Of a stretch of 64,000 nucleotides of DNA, positions 12,090 to 23,652 are shown in pieces. The translations under genes and the position numbers were made by a program. The notes under the pieces were generated by a model. The model searched no databases, had not been told where the DNA came from, and saw only the letters and a program-made list of their open reading frames with translations. Position 1 is the first letter of the stretch, and every line of letters begins with the position of its first letter. Source of the stretch: Cornus controversa. Taxonomy: Eukaryota; Streptophyta; Magnoliopsida; Cornales; Cornaceae. The DNA lies in the NCBI GenBank assembly GCA_026545225.1, contig CM048849.1, positions 50,828,336-50,892,335 on the forward strand, in the 5' to 3' direction.

Positions 12090-12502
12090 ATATTACCCTC
12101 CCCTAGATCCCCAATAGAAAATTTTACTAGATTTGCCTCTGCATAGGTGAAGGATTGTCTCAATTCTTTCCTATGATTTCCCTCATCAGCGACTCTTATT
12201 TTAGGAGTAAAATTGGTGACAAAAATTTTCTAGATCATCATTGTTATTATTATTATTATTATCATTATCATCATTGTCATTGTCATCATCATCATCACTA
12301 CCGGCATAATATCATTAAAAATTTGACAGTTGACGTAGCAGTGGACCCTTGATGCAAAACCATGTTTCTTCTAGACGTTGTAATTTAGTTATTCATTCCT
12401 TGTTTTCTATACCAGAAGGTGTTGTTTGTTCAAATTTTTGTGTGAATCATCACATTAATATATATAAATAAACTAGCCAAAATGTTGAATAATGCAATTA
12501 CA
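12090..12502 (+). repeat. duplicated S-RLK-associated spacer
   Basis: Sequence shared with 27537-27640, with 28111-28170 and with 41474-41820. It contains a (ATT/ATC)n microsatellite at 12240-12300 and ends TAAATAAACTAGCCAAAATGTTGAATAATG. The histidine/tyrosine-rich ORF crossing it is just the microsatellite. It appears to be a spacer module of the S-RLK array. Confidence 0.6.
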
Positions 12503-12522
12503 TCAACTCAACCCATCAATGA
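12503..12522 (+). pseudogene. S-RLK exon 1 scrap (left of LTR insertion)
   Basis: CATCAACTCAACCCATCAATGA matches the exon 1 segment encoding TSTQPINDP of the intact copies. It is fused upstream to spacer sequence at a shared CAATTA and interrupted downstream by a solo LTR. The continuation CCCTCAAACTAT follows the LTR at 15395. Confidence 0.75.
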
Positions 12523-15389
12523 TGAAATACTCCCTACAAAATTTTACGTATGAGGTGGCCAGTCTCACACATAAAACATAAGGGATACCTATAACTGATA
12601 ACAAACAAACATATAATACAAGGACAAAAAGAAAAGATTTATAAATGTTGAAAGGAAAGTCTAACTGAAATAATAAATATCATTAAATTACCTTGATACT
12701 AGTCTGAACAATACAATTTGGAAGTCCTGTAACTCAAGGACCCATTTACCAATAAACAAAAAAGTAATAACTGTTCTAGAAAAGATTCAAGTCCCTACAC
12801 TGAAGTCTGGTAAGGAATAGATAACTGCTACGCACTACGAACTCTACGCTCTAACCTCGAGGTGGAAGCTGGCTGGGATCTGAAATATCAACAGAGTGGG
12901 TTAAACCCCTGAGCAAGTTCCCTCTACTACCACCTAACAGAGAACCAATAACCATACCCTCTATATGAGGGACAATAAAAACATAGCTATATACGTATCA
13001 TTTCCTTATTTAACCTCCGTCCCAAAATAAAAACCTTCCTACACCATCCCAATCCATCCCCTATCACACAGATTATAGAACCTATTTTCTAAGTTCAAAC
13101 CAAAGGAAATCCTTACATGCTCGGACACTTTATTAAATAAAATACATAATTAATATTTGGCAATCTTGACATGCGTCCCTTATATATATATTAAGTACCC
13201 TACTATGTAATTGACAATCCTCACATGCCTCTCTAATTAACCTTAAATATCCTATTGGCAATCCTGACATGTCTCCTAGCAATCCTCACATGCCTCTCTA
13301 TTAACCTTAAATACCGTATTAGCAATGCTGACATGCCTCTTGGTAATCCTCAAATACCTTCCTAATTAACCTTGAGTATCCCATTGGCAATCCTGACATG
13401 CCTCCTGACAATCTTCACATGCCTCTCCAATTAACCTTAAATATCTTATTAAGTATTGGCAATCCTGACATGCCCACTGACAATTCTCACATGCCTCCCT
13501 AATTAACTTTAAATACCTTATTAGGTATTGGCAATCCTGACATACCTCCTGACAATCCTTACATGCTTCCCCTATTCCTTTTAAAATAAAAATCAACCTA
13601 CTTATAAGTACATTAATTCAATCTAATTCAATTCCAATCACCAAAAAAAATAATACATAAACAATTAACTAAGTTCAACATACCACGCAAGCAAAAGAAT
13701 TACATGATTCCATAAACTAATTTAAACATAAACATTTAACCATGAACAATTATGATTTTAAAGAACACAATTAAGGAGGAAATAAAATAATTAAAATGGG
13801 AAAAACACATAACCAAGCCTACAATGTAACTTAAACATCAAGGGTATCTAAACCTAACTCTAAACTAGGTTTCTGTGTATAAACTGTCTTAAAAAGACTT
13901 AATTTACCTTCTTGGAAGTTTCTGTAATTTTTTGGTAATTTAAAAATTTTCAAAACAAAAGAAAATAAAATTTCAATATTTGAAGTACACTTTTTGTACT
14001 AATTTTACAACAAAGGGAACTTATTCTATCTTGAAATTAAAAACCCATGTGTATTTTGTCCCTAAAAGATAAGTTTGAATTTTCAAATTTTTTTTTGGAA
14101 TTTAAAAGCAATTTAAAACATTTTTCCTAATTTTCTACATTTTAAAAATGAATTAATTTTTAAAAAAAAAAAACTAAAATGTTCCAGAATGGGCTCCAAT
14201 TGGCCCATAGGTGGGCCCCGACGAGTGGGGCCCAACATCCCTTTCCTCGGTGTTGGAGCAGGCAGCACACCCCCCCATGCACCGGCATAACGTGTGGGGG
14301 AGGTGCGTGCTGCCTTCTTTTTCCTCTTTTCCCTATTTTTTTTCTAGCAACCTGCTGTTGCGTGGATAGCCCTTTGCGACCTCTTTGCGGTCATCTCCGG
14401 CCACCGAAACTCGTGTATGAATATACCATTCAACTCCTCTCGATCTAAGTTATGCATTGGTACCAAAATCGCCCCATCTCGCAGCCTAAGTCAAAAATGC
14501 ACAAATCAAGTTTCTAGGGTTCTTAAATTTTGAACTCAAATTTTGTCAACCTACCCAACGATTCACAATCGAACTTACAGGAACTATTCGGGAGAGCAAG
14601 ATCAACAATTTCATCGAAACAAAATCCTTCAAAAACATCATGTAGATTCATCATAAATTTCATGTTTATATATATATATACCTGGCTATATACTCATATA
14701 TATACGTATACACATATGAGATTTTACCCCATAGCTGTACCAAATGCACAGATTAATTTATATAATCAAACGAAAAAATTCCTAACATTCATAATCATAC
14801 TAATACATAATTATATACCTGTATATACATACAATCATACAATAAAAACATTTATCTATGTTTACAAGTTCAAAGAGGAAGTGAAGAGATTGAAATTCCC
14901 TTATGATTTTGAGCAAAATCACTTTCTCTCCCTCTTTTCGGTGTCTCCCGTTCTCTCTCTGTCTGTGTGTAGCAACTCTCTGTGCATAGGAATGACTAAC
15001 CCTAATCCTATTTTCTCTTGCTTTTATCTATATTTTCTTTTCTAAAAATTATTAAAATAATTTCATAAATAATTCAAATAATAAAGCTAAATATATATAG
15101 CCCATATATATAAATGTGGCCCAAACCCAAAAGTCTAGCCCAACCAGACAATAATAAAAAAATAATAAAAGAAAATGTAGCCCAAAGTCCCACATATTAA
15201 TTAAAAGAAAAATCTACATCAAAAACAAATATTTTACAAACATTTAAAAAAAAATCAATCATCTATATTAAATCAAAACCAAGAACAAATATTCACAAAC
15301 ATTTACTTAAACATTTAAAACACCATGAAATGAACAATTTAAATAATTAAAACTCCAAATTAAATATCCTAAAATTTTGGGGTATTACA
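12523..15389 (-). mobile_element. solo LTR (2867 bp) in S-RLK exon 1 relic
   Basis: Begins TGAAATACTCCC and ends GGGGTATTACA. It is an inverted relative of the 47681-49726 element (TGTAATACTCCG...GGGGGTATTTCA). Flanking duplications are AATGA (12518-12522) and GATGA (15390-15394), one mismatch. Inside, around 13130-13580, is a degenerate tandem repeat of GGCAATCCTGACATGCCTCC-like units, also present near 48780-49130 in the relative. No pol or gag is seen; ORFs at 14179-14448 and 14530-15045 are chance frames in AT-rich or simple sequence. Best read as a long solo LTR of an LTR retrotransposon. Confidence 0.82.
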
Positions 15390-15410
15390 GATGACCCTCA
15401 AACTATGCTT
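15390..15410 (+). pseudogene. S-RLK exon 1 scrap (right of LTR insertion)
   Basis: GATGACCCTCAAACTATG continues the exon 1 sequence (NDPQTI) broken off at 12522, so the 2.9-kb LTR landed in an S-RLK exon. The homology stops at the following G run. Confidence 0.7.
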
Positions 15411-15783
15411 TGGGGGGGGGGGGGTGCATTTTCTATATAGTGGGGAGTTTTTTAGCACTTTACCCTAAAGTGCAAAGGGTAATCTCGAAATTTAAAAAAA
15501 AAATATGGGGGAGGGAGAGGGGGAGGGAGAAGGGGGGGGGGGTGTTGTATTTGAACATCTTATATAAAATGAGGGGTTTTTTTTTTTTGCATTTTACCCT
15601 AAAGAGCAAAGGGTAATCTCGAAATTTAAAAAAAAAATTAAGTCAAATATGACAGTCAACGGATATTTTTGAATGAAAATTCGTGAGAGGAGGGTATTTT
15701 CTCATTTATATGAGCATACTAAACTATATTTGTATTTTTTGCACATTCTTTATATAGCGAGGAGTTTTTTTTGCACTTAACCC
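15411..15783. repeat. G-run / CCCTAAAGTGCAAAGGGTAATC module
   Basis: Contains G homopolymers (15411-15424, 15533-15541) and repeats of a unit with CCCTAAAGTGCAAAGGGTAATCTCGAAATTT. The same module occurs at 28190-28440 and 42234-42715, each time upstream of an S-RLK copy. No coding sequence. Confidence 0.65.
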
Positions 15784-16113
15784 TTATATATAAATAAATT
15801 GGCAAAAATGTTGAATAATGCAATTAAGTGGACTAGTTAGTTGTGCAATACCTCTATTTTTGTACATCACTTTTTCATTGAAAATCACGTCTCTACTGTG
15901 AATGATCTCCTTATTTTGGCAATCACAGAATCGATAACCAAACTCATCTCCTCCATACCTAGTGAAGGTGCACTTTAGTGACTTGGAATCCAGTTTTTCC
16001 CTACCATGGTCACTAATATGCGCATAAGCAATATAACCAAACACTTTCAGCCTTGAAAGATTTACCTCATTGTCGCTCCAGACTTCTTCTAGTAATCGGT
16101 GATCTAATGGCAT
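15784..16113 (-). pseudogene. Ty1/copia integrase relic, antisense
   Basis: The minus strand encodes an integrase C-terminal fragment of a copia element: EEVWSDNEVNLSRLKVFGY, HGREKLDSKSLKCTFTRYGG, DEFGYRFCDCQNKEIIHSRD, VIFNEKVMYK. The last ~25 codons (toward 15784) are unrelated spacer. More degenerate copies of the same relic lie at 28440-28710 and 42715-43240 in the same orientation and the same place relative to S-RLK copies, so it was inserted before the array was duplicated. Confidence 0.82.
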
Positions 16114-16548
16114 TGACGATCCTCAATTAATAAGGTAGGTTGTTGTATTGATTGTCACAACTCAAAATTATCCTCAATTAATAAGGTAGGTTGTTGTATT
16201 GATTGTCATGATCCAAAACTGTTTGGATACACCTCACCAAAAAAATATTGAATAATACAATTAATTGGTCAAACTATAACTTCATTCCTTGAGGAAATAG
16301 ATATTTTTTTAGGATGAAGAGACGTGTAACTGTATAAGGAAAGAAAAATGAATTTCCAGCTGTAGGTCCCCCTTCAATCCATTTAGTGGTGGAGGACCTT
16401 GGCTCTTAATTGAAATGAAGAGCTGAACTATTGCTGCATTATTGTTGATGCACGCAAGTCATTTGGCAACACATACAGAAAACATCACAACTTCCATCTT
16501 CACTAACAAGAAGCACTCAACTAAAGAGAGTTATTGGACTTAATTTCC
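16114..16548 (+). promoter_or_regulatory. 5' flank of S-RLK A
   Basis: Contains a tandem duplication of about 52 bp (CCTCAATTAATAAGGTAGGTTGTTGTATTGATTGTCA at ~16110 and ~16166). From about 16340 it has a block (CCATTTAGTGGTGGAGGACC, AACTTCCATCTTCACTAACAAG, AGAGAGTTATTGGACTTAAT) conserved in front of all S-RLK copies. That conservation suggests promoter and 5' UTR, but it may only reflect duplication. No confident TATA box. Confidence 0.5.
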
Positions 16549-19500
16549 ATGGTACGTACAAGCTTAATAACTCTTCTTCTAATCACTCTTCTCATATTTT
16601 ACTCTTCTACTCTACTACAATTTTGCACTGCCATACACAAAATTACATCAACTCAACCCATCAATGACCCTCAAACTATAGTCTCTAGTGGTGACAACAC
16701 CTTCAAACTGGGCTTTTTTAGCCCGGTTAATTCTACCAACCGGTATGTTGGTATCTGGTTCAACCACATCTTTGACAAGGCTGTGGTATGGGTTGCAAAC
16801 AGATATAACCCACTTAATGACTCCTCTGGGACTATGACAATAGCCGAAGATGGCAATCTTGTAGTCTTGGATGGACAGAAACAGATTGTTTGGTCATCAG
16901 ATGTTCCAAATGCTTCTGTGAATTCAAGTGCCCAGCTTTCAGATTCCGGAAACCTTATTTTGCGAGATGACACCAATGGAAAGATTATATGGGAGAGTTT
17001 TCAACACCTTTCTAATTCTTTCTTGCCGGAGATGAAACTTAGTACCACCAATTTTACAGATAAGAAGACTCAGCTGACCTCATGGAAAAGCCCTTCAGAT
17101 CCTTCCAATGGAAGGTTTACTTTGGGCGTCCTTCTTCTGAATATTCCAGAAGCATATATATGGAATGGTAGTCATCCACACTGGCGGAGTGGTCCATGGA
17201 ATGGGCAGACTTTTATTGGCGTACCTAAAATGGCTTCTGTATGCTATACCAGATTTGAAGTTGTAGATGATAAACAAGGAAACGTATATTTAAGTTTTAC
17301 TAATTCAAATAAGTCAACTCTGGTAGTCTTGGCCTTAAGTTCTAATGGAACTGTAATGAAGTATGACCAGGAAGAAGGAAAGGAGACTTGGGAAAATACA
17401 TGGTCAGCTCCAGCAACTGAATGTCAAGTTTATGGCAAGTGTGGTCCATTTGGAAGCTGCAATATGCAGGGTTCACCAATTTGCACCTGTTTACAAGGGT
17501 TTGATCCAAAGGATATGGAGGAATGGAGTAGAGGAAATTGGACCACTGGATGTGTAAGGAAGAGACAATTGCAGTGTGAGAGAAACATCACAACTGGTGG
17601 TGAAAAGGGCAAAGAAGATGGGTTTCTGAAGCTAAAGAAAGTGAAAGTGCCGGCCTTTGCTGAGCCGGCATATGCTTCTGAAGACCACTGCAAAAGCTGG
17701 TGCTTGAATAATTGTTCTTGTATAGCTTATGCATATTATAGCGGCATTGGTTGTATGCAGTGGAGTGGAGACTTAATTGACATACAGCAATTCTCATCCG
17801 CTGGGGCAGATCTTTACATTCGCGTGGCATATTCAGAACTCGGTAATTTTTTTCATCATCCTCAAAAGAGTTGAATAATAATAACAATAATATGTGCTTC
17901 TATTAATCCTCTTTTGCTTCTTTCGTTTGTTTTACTTGTTGATTCAGAATAAGCAAATATCACTTGAATTTGAACCATTGCATATACTACAAGTATAATA
18001 CTTTTTCCCATTTGCCCACAAAAGAGCGCCATGGAAATTGTCTAAATTTTCATTTCTTTAGTCCATATTACCTCAACTATCTCAAATTTTCTTGCGTTAC
18101 AGAGAAAAAGAGGAGCACAAAAGTAGTTATCACAATTGCAGTGCTAATAGGATCAGTAACCATTGCAATCAGTATCTGTCATTCCTGGAGGTGGATGAAT
18201 AGACGAATAGGTATGTGCCCACTAAAATTAGCAAAAGAGATTAGCACATATTTTCTGTTAAACATAAAGAGCTACTTCTATTCAGATTGTTCGAATGAAA
18301 GCATGTTTGGAAAAAATCCGGACAAAATTAAAATTGAAGAGCTACCTCTATTCAGTTTTGAGAAAGTGGCAATTGCAACAAACAAATTTGGTGTACAAGG
18401 TAATTATTGTTCATCCTGAGCTTTACACTGTACCAATAAAATAAAATAAAAAATAAAAATTCAATTTAATCTCTATTTTCAGGGAAAATTGCCAAGTGGA
18501 CAAGATATAGCTGTTAAACGACTTTCAAGATCCTCTGGACAAGGGCTGGAGGAGTTTATGAATGAGGTGGTTGTGATTTCTCAACTCCAACACCGAAATC
18601 TTGTTAGACTTATTGGCTGTTGTGTGGAAGGAGGAGAAAAGATGTTGATCTATGAATACATGCCTAATAAAAGCTTAGATGTATTTCTCTTTGGTTAGTT
18701 CATAATAAATCTCTTTATGTTATTTTTGGTCATTTCAATTTCAAAACCTGAACAACACCAAGAACTTCATCGTGTTGAGAAGACACAATGCCTTTTCTAC
18801 TAAAACTATGAATTTCGTCTCAACATCAGTTTTATTTTCCCTACAACTCTAACCTACTTGTTTTTCTTTTCTTCAATATTGTTTTAGATCCAATCAAGCA
18901 AAAACTCCTAGATTGGAGAAAGCATTCCAACATTATTGAAGGGATTAACCGAGGCCTTCTTTACCTTCATAGAGATTCCAGATTAAGGATTATTCATAGA
19001 GATTTAAAGACGAGTAACGTTCTGTTGGATGAAGATCTAAATCCAAAAATTTCAGATTTTGGCATGGCAAAGATTTTTGAAGGCAACCAAGACCAAGCCA
19101 ACACTAAAAGGGTTGTTGGAACATAGTAAGTAGATTTTGCTTTGTCCAAAATGATTAATCATTCATGTGATAAGTCCTTTCTCATTGGCTACTTCAACTC
19201 AATTAATTTTACTATCTGGGCTGTAATGACACAATACAGCGGCTATATGGCTCCTGAATATGCAATGGAAGGGAGATTCTCGGAAAAATCTGATGTTTTT
19301 AGCTTTGGAGTATTGTTGTTAGAGATTGTAAGTGGGCGAAAGAACACTAGCTTTTATCACGATGAGCACTCTTTAAGCCTTCTAGGATTTGTAAGTTCGC
19401 TTGAAGTACTATTGCTTCAGATATTGAATATAGTTCCTTTTAATCTTTCTAATTTCAACATTTCATGGTTGTGTTGCTTTGTTCAGGCATGGAAGTTGTG

Positions 19501-19795
19501 GAATGAAGATAGGATTGTAATGCTAATAGATCCAACAATTTCTGATCCATGCTTCCAAGTGGAGATCTTGAGATACATACATGTAGGACTGTTGTGTGTG
19601 CAAGATTTGATCACTGATAGGCCAACTATGTCTACTGTTCTTTCGATGCTTAGTAGTGAAATTGCAAATCTTCCAACTCCGAAGCAACCTGCATTTACTG
19701 AAATATGGGGTCTCTCAAATGTACGGTCATCGCAGCAGAGCCAAAGTAGATGTTCTGCAAACAGTGTAACTGTTACAACCATTGATGGCCGTTAG
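16549..19795 (+). pseudogene. S-RLK A: G-type lectin receptor-like kinase, P-loop deleted
   Basis: SD1-type S-receptor-like kinase. Exons by splice sites and homology: 16549-17842, 18103-18210, 18286-18399, 18483-18693, 18888-19125, 19240-19390, 19487-19795. Exon 1 is open (431 codons): signal peptide (ITLLLITLLIFYS), B-lectin, S-locus glycoprotein region (CQVYGKCGPFGSCNMQGSPI), PAN domain (CKSWCLNNCSCIAYAYYSG); exon 2 carries the membrane segment ([17 protein letters not shown]). Exon 3 has lost 38 bp relative to E, exactly the Gly-rich loop ([10 protein letters not shown]), leaving KFGVQ. The loss shifts the frame, so exon 4 reaches TAA after 11 codons and the product would be about 516 aa without kinase. 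Exons 4-7 still keep VAVK-, HRDLK- and DFG-type motifs. The start is the ATG at 16549; the in-frame TTG upstream is not a start. It could still make a kinase-less receptor. Confidence 0.85.
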
Positions 19796-20229
19796 CATGC
19801 AAATTCTAGTGATTTTTTCTCTACTGTCATCCGTTAAGTACACTTCTATTTAATATAAAAAATATAGTTTTGTTCAATATAATTATGTTTTCATCAACTC
19901 TATTCAAAACTCAGTGTTTGCCTTTATCCTTACACATTGTTTCTTTTTGAGAAAATCCTCTTTTATTATTCAGTCAAACCTTCTATCCTTTGTTTTTAAT
20001 TTGCCAACGGTGTTAAGAGTAATCAGGCAAAGAAACAACTTTGGCAATAGCTTATGGGCTTGATTAGCGGCTCAGGCACAAATACCATTTTCACTCCTAT
20101 TGATTAGCGGCTTTTGATAACTTCGCTAGGAAATTTTAAGTCACAAGGCAGCAACTTAATTAAGTCATGTTAAGGACCATCCATCAGGCACAAATGCTAC
20201 TTTCATGATACATATAAAAGATGTGTGTT
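19796..20229. repeat. 3' flank of S-RLK A, shared with E
   Basis: Non-coding. Nearly the same sequence follows S-RLK E at 46987-47470 (TGCAAATTCTAGTGATTTTTTCTC..., GATTAGCGGCT, AAGTCATGTTAAGGACCATC), showing that the 3' ends of A and E were duplicated or converted together with their flanks. Confidence 0.7.
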
Positions 20230-21500
20230 AATTTGTTTCTGATTTTTGATACTGTCGGCTGCTTTCCATGACCTTGAGCATGCTTAAGGTACTCTGCTCT
20301 TCATGGAATCCCCTCCTTGGCATTCATCTTTGGTTTCGGTGCCTTCTTGACCGTTGCCCTTAACGGCTAATTCGTTTAAATAGCTGTTATTGCAACGGTC
20401 TTTTGGATGCTTGGGTTGGGTTTCGGCTTTTTAGCCTGTTGTAGCTTTTGGGCTTTTTGTTGTTGTAGACTTTGGGCCTTCTTTTGGGTTTTGTGACCTT
20501 GGTCTGTACAATTTTTCTCAAAGAAGCATGGATATGGACACGGGACACTGATACGACATGATACGGATACAAATACGGCAATACAAAAAATCTCAAAAAA
20601 TAAGATACGAACACGACAAAGATACACCAAATAAATATATAAATAAAAACATAATATTATACATAAAATATTAAGTTTATTTTTCAACCATACAATAAAT
20701 ATACTTAAAGCAATTATACAAAATATAAGAAGTTAAAGTTTAGAAATCTTCTATCTTTTCTAATATTTTTTACAATGACCAGGGGCGGAGCCAGGATTCT
20801 AGTGTTGGGGGGCCAATTATTATTATTTTTTTTTGACATCAGTTTAATATTAGTTTTATGTATAGGTACAAAAATATATATAATATATATGTATTTTATA
20901 AATGTATATGAGTAAATGTATATATACAGTATATAAAGCGTCAATAATTTTTAGTGGCTTGACTAGACTTAGGCTTATGCATCTAAAGTAATCAATTAAC
21001 CTGAAAATTTATCAATTAGTTATTTAAATAAATTTTCTTATCAAACTTTCCTAACAAGGAGAGAAAAAGACTAAGCTAAAATTGAAAAAGATTTCAATTA
21101 GACTTTTAATTTATAAACAAATACAAAATTTATGTAGTAATATCACAAATTAATAATTAAGCAAAAATTTTGAACACGTCATACATATTAACATATCAAC
21201 TATCAATCTATCATTGTTTTTAATTATCAATTAATAGTATAATCATACTAATAGAATAATTCAAAAATAATTCTTCTAATCAATAGTCCTTTCGCAAATT
21301 TACGAGTATGTCTCTGATCACTACCCTAAAAAAATAAGTTTAGTTTGATAAGTATTTATCTATCAAATAAAGTACAACTGCTTCTTTTTCTTTTTTTCGA
21401 AACCCATATAAAAAATTATTTTCCAATCCAAGGAACAAGAATGAAATTAAATTAAGAACTGAATTAATATAAAAAGGATTAGTGTGTGGGTTTGTTTATA
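20230..21500. repeat. segmental duplicate of 36576-37790
   Basis: Starts TTGTTTCTGATTTTTGATACTGTCGGCTGC and runs collinear with 36576-37790 downstream of S-RLK C, including the left end of a TIR element (AAAGAAGCATGGATATGG from ~20519) and the motif GGGGCGGAGCCAGGATTC at ~20783, which resembles a hAT-family terminus. The minus-strand ORFs here are repeated in the other copy and carry no known domain. No gene is supported. Confidence 0.7.
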
Positions 21501-22060
21501 TTCATGATGTTCATTCACAGCTGCAACAGTACCCATTGATCCATTGATACTGAACATTTTTTTGGCTTTTTTTTTCCATAGAACTTCTATCTGCATAAAT
21601 ATTGGAAATGAGAAGCTATTTATACAAGAAGCCAAACATAGCATGAATAACAAATGCAAAACAACAACCACCAAAAAAGGCTTCATAAGGTATAATAGAA
21701 CAAAATCATGGTATCACACATCCCAAACCACCAGTTTCCGATTATAAACTATTTCTAATTTATAATATTAAAATCACATGAAAAAATTGATAGTTATATT
21801 GCATGTACATGGACTTTTGGACTAAATTAGATATGATTTGTACAGAAGTAATGTGATTCTAAGTAATAGCACCTTGCATTAAAATTTGTATATTTCTTTT
21901 TGTAATTACAACTCACATCTTGAACTTGGTTGGAACTCAAAATCCAATTTGAGGTTTGCACCCTGAACACAACTATACAAGATATGGATTTTTCTACCCA
22001 AATTCACGCTGAAATCCTGGAACCACATACAACCTATCTAATATAAGGAAAACTAGGATA

Positions 22061-22114
<54 letters not shown>

Positions 22115-23406
22115 AGTTGGCAAATCATTTGCTCAAAGAAACAATTTGATGGTCTATATTAATAACTAAAAGTAAAAAAATTGAGTATTGAACCGTTATC
22201 AAGCGTACTTGACTACTTGATAATAACTTAAGAATAATTATACACATCGAAGAAATTTGACTGCTTTCCCAACAAAACATATTTTGATTCTACAAGCCCC
22301 ATTCGGCATATCTCCCCAGACAAATTGGAAACTAACTGGCAACTCTATTAGCTTATCATTTGAATTGCCTTTTTTTTTTTCTTTTTTACATAGTTTCCCT
22401 GAATCTAGAAAGAAACAGATGAAAAAAACAAAATAGATACTCAAAGCCATCATCATTTTTAGTCCCAAGAAAAGGATGTGGAAAGAGGCTAGAACAAGTA
22501 TTTATGCATACCCACAAAAAATAAACAAATAAATAAAAGTGTCAGTTCCCAACCATTCTAGAATCTTAATGTTTATTTGAAACCTATAGCGCAAAAAGTT
22601 TAGATGCCTAAAAAGGTTTCTGCAACTCAGCTTCAAAACCTCTCCACTGCCAAAAGGACAAAAAGTAGCCCTCAATTTTTTAGAAATGAGAAAATAACTA
22701 GGAGAAAACCATCTTTAAAACACATTAAAAGCAGGGAAAAAAAAGAGAGTGAAAGGAAAAAAGTCACTATTAGTTATTTTATCAAACAAAGTGTCAAAAA
22801 CCCCAAGCCGAGTGAGATGAACAATGCTATGCATCTCAATTTGAAAGGGCTTTTATCGTTATAAGGTTATCCTAGTCTCAGTTTTCTCTCCCACACATTC
22901 CGTATCCCATTCCTATGGACAACACGAGTTACCTTTAAAAATCTTCATCCTTGTGTCGTTTTTATCATGCCAATTTTTCCCTTGAATTTTCCTGTGCTAT
23001 GACAAATGCCCAAATACTTGCAAAGGAAAAGATACCAAATTGATATGGATAGGCACATCACATACACGAAAGTTTGGCTCTTAATTATCAAATCACACTT
23101 TTAATCCTCACTTGATTGAAGCTCTTTTATGAATTGTTATAACAAGCCATCTCTAAACTAAGGAGAAACATATAGCATTCCTTATTTTCTGGCAGAGGGA
23201 ACTAGAAATTCAACAATACAGATATCCAAAAACCCTAAAGGAAGAAAATCTCAAATTGGCAATTTCACAATATGGGTTTTGCTCCACTAGATATTTAAGC
23301 TACTGAGTTTTTCTAATATTACAATTACACAGTCCTAATTGTCCAAAATCAGAAAGAATGTGAAGAATGCATGCAAAATACATAGAAGATTTATATATAT
23401 ATATAG
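21501..23406. other. intergenic, AT-rich
   Basis: I see no gene. A (TA)n microsatellite lies at about 22064-22112. The Lys-rich ORF at 22604-22864 and the minus-strand ORF at 22238-22468 are low-complexity frames without motifs. Confidence 0.5.
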
Positions 23407-23652
23407 CCCATCGTACTCTTTGGTCGCACGTTTGCCGATCGAGAAACCCTCGGCGTGTTGGTATTCTCCACCATAGTTGTGGTGTTCCTCACCAGCGTTG
23501 GATCGCTTCTGATCTTTGCTCTCCTCGTCGGACTAGCTATTGTGTGCACGCACGGAGCTTTTAGGGTTCCGGAGGACCTATTTCTTGACGATCACCAACA
23601 GGATTCCTTGAATCATGGTGATATTCGCTTGAATGGCCACAGGATTCCATGA
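23407..23652 (+). pseudogene. PRA1-family protein, C-terminal fragment
   Basis: Frame 1 from CCCATCGTA reads PIVLFGRTFADRETLGVLVF, then a hydrophobic segment (TIVVVFLTSVGSLLIFALLV) and CTHGAFRVPEDLFLDDHQQ. This matches the end of plant PRA1 (prenylated Rab acceptor) proteins: the FGRTF-DRETLG turn, the second hydrophobic hairpin and the HGAFR-PEDLFLDE tail. PRA1 proteins are small ER/Golgi membrane proteins that bind prenylated Rab GTPases. A stop (TAG at 23404-23406) precedes the fragment, and the last 15 residues diverge from the family. About 80 of an expected ~200 residues are present, so it is a fragment, or one exon of something I cannot see. Confidence 0.72.

Noticed and set aside
12155-12352. 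ORF rich in Tyr and His
   Set aside because: Translation of an ATT/ATC microsatellite in spacer DNA; the same happens at 41498-41704.
13130-13580. Possible CRISPR-like spaced repeat
   Set aside because: Units are degenerate, spacing irregular and 'spacers' are similar to each other; this is a minisatellite in a plant LTR.
13366-13596. Cys-rich repeat ORF (CEDCQEACQDCQ) on the minus strand, resembling a repeat protein
   Set aside because: It is the translation of the GGCAATCCTGACATGCCTCC minisatellite in a solo LTR; the related LTR at 48.8-49.1 kb has no such open frame.
16534-16548. MDLIS extension in front of S-RLK A (also 29055, 30041, 39452, 43658)
   Set aside because: The first codon is TTG, not ATG. 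In a plant nuclear gene the downstream ATG (16549, 29070, 30056, 39467, 43667) is the supportable start.
20376-20687. Minus-strand ORF repeated at 36725-37014
   Set aside because: Present twice only because the DNA block is duplicated; frames differ between the copies and no domain is recognisable.
22604-22864. 86-aa Lys-rich ORF
   Set aside because: Biased composition from A-rich DNA, no motif, no conserved neighbour.
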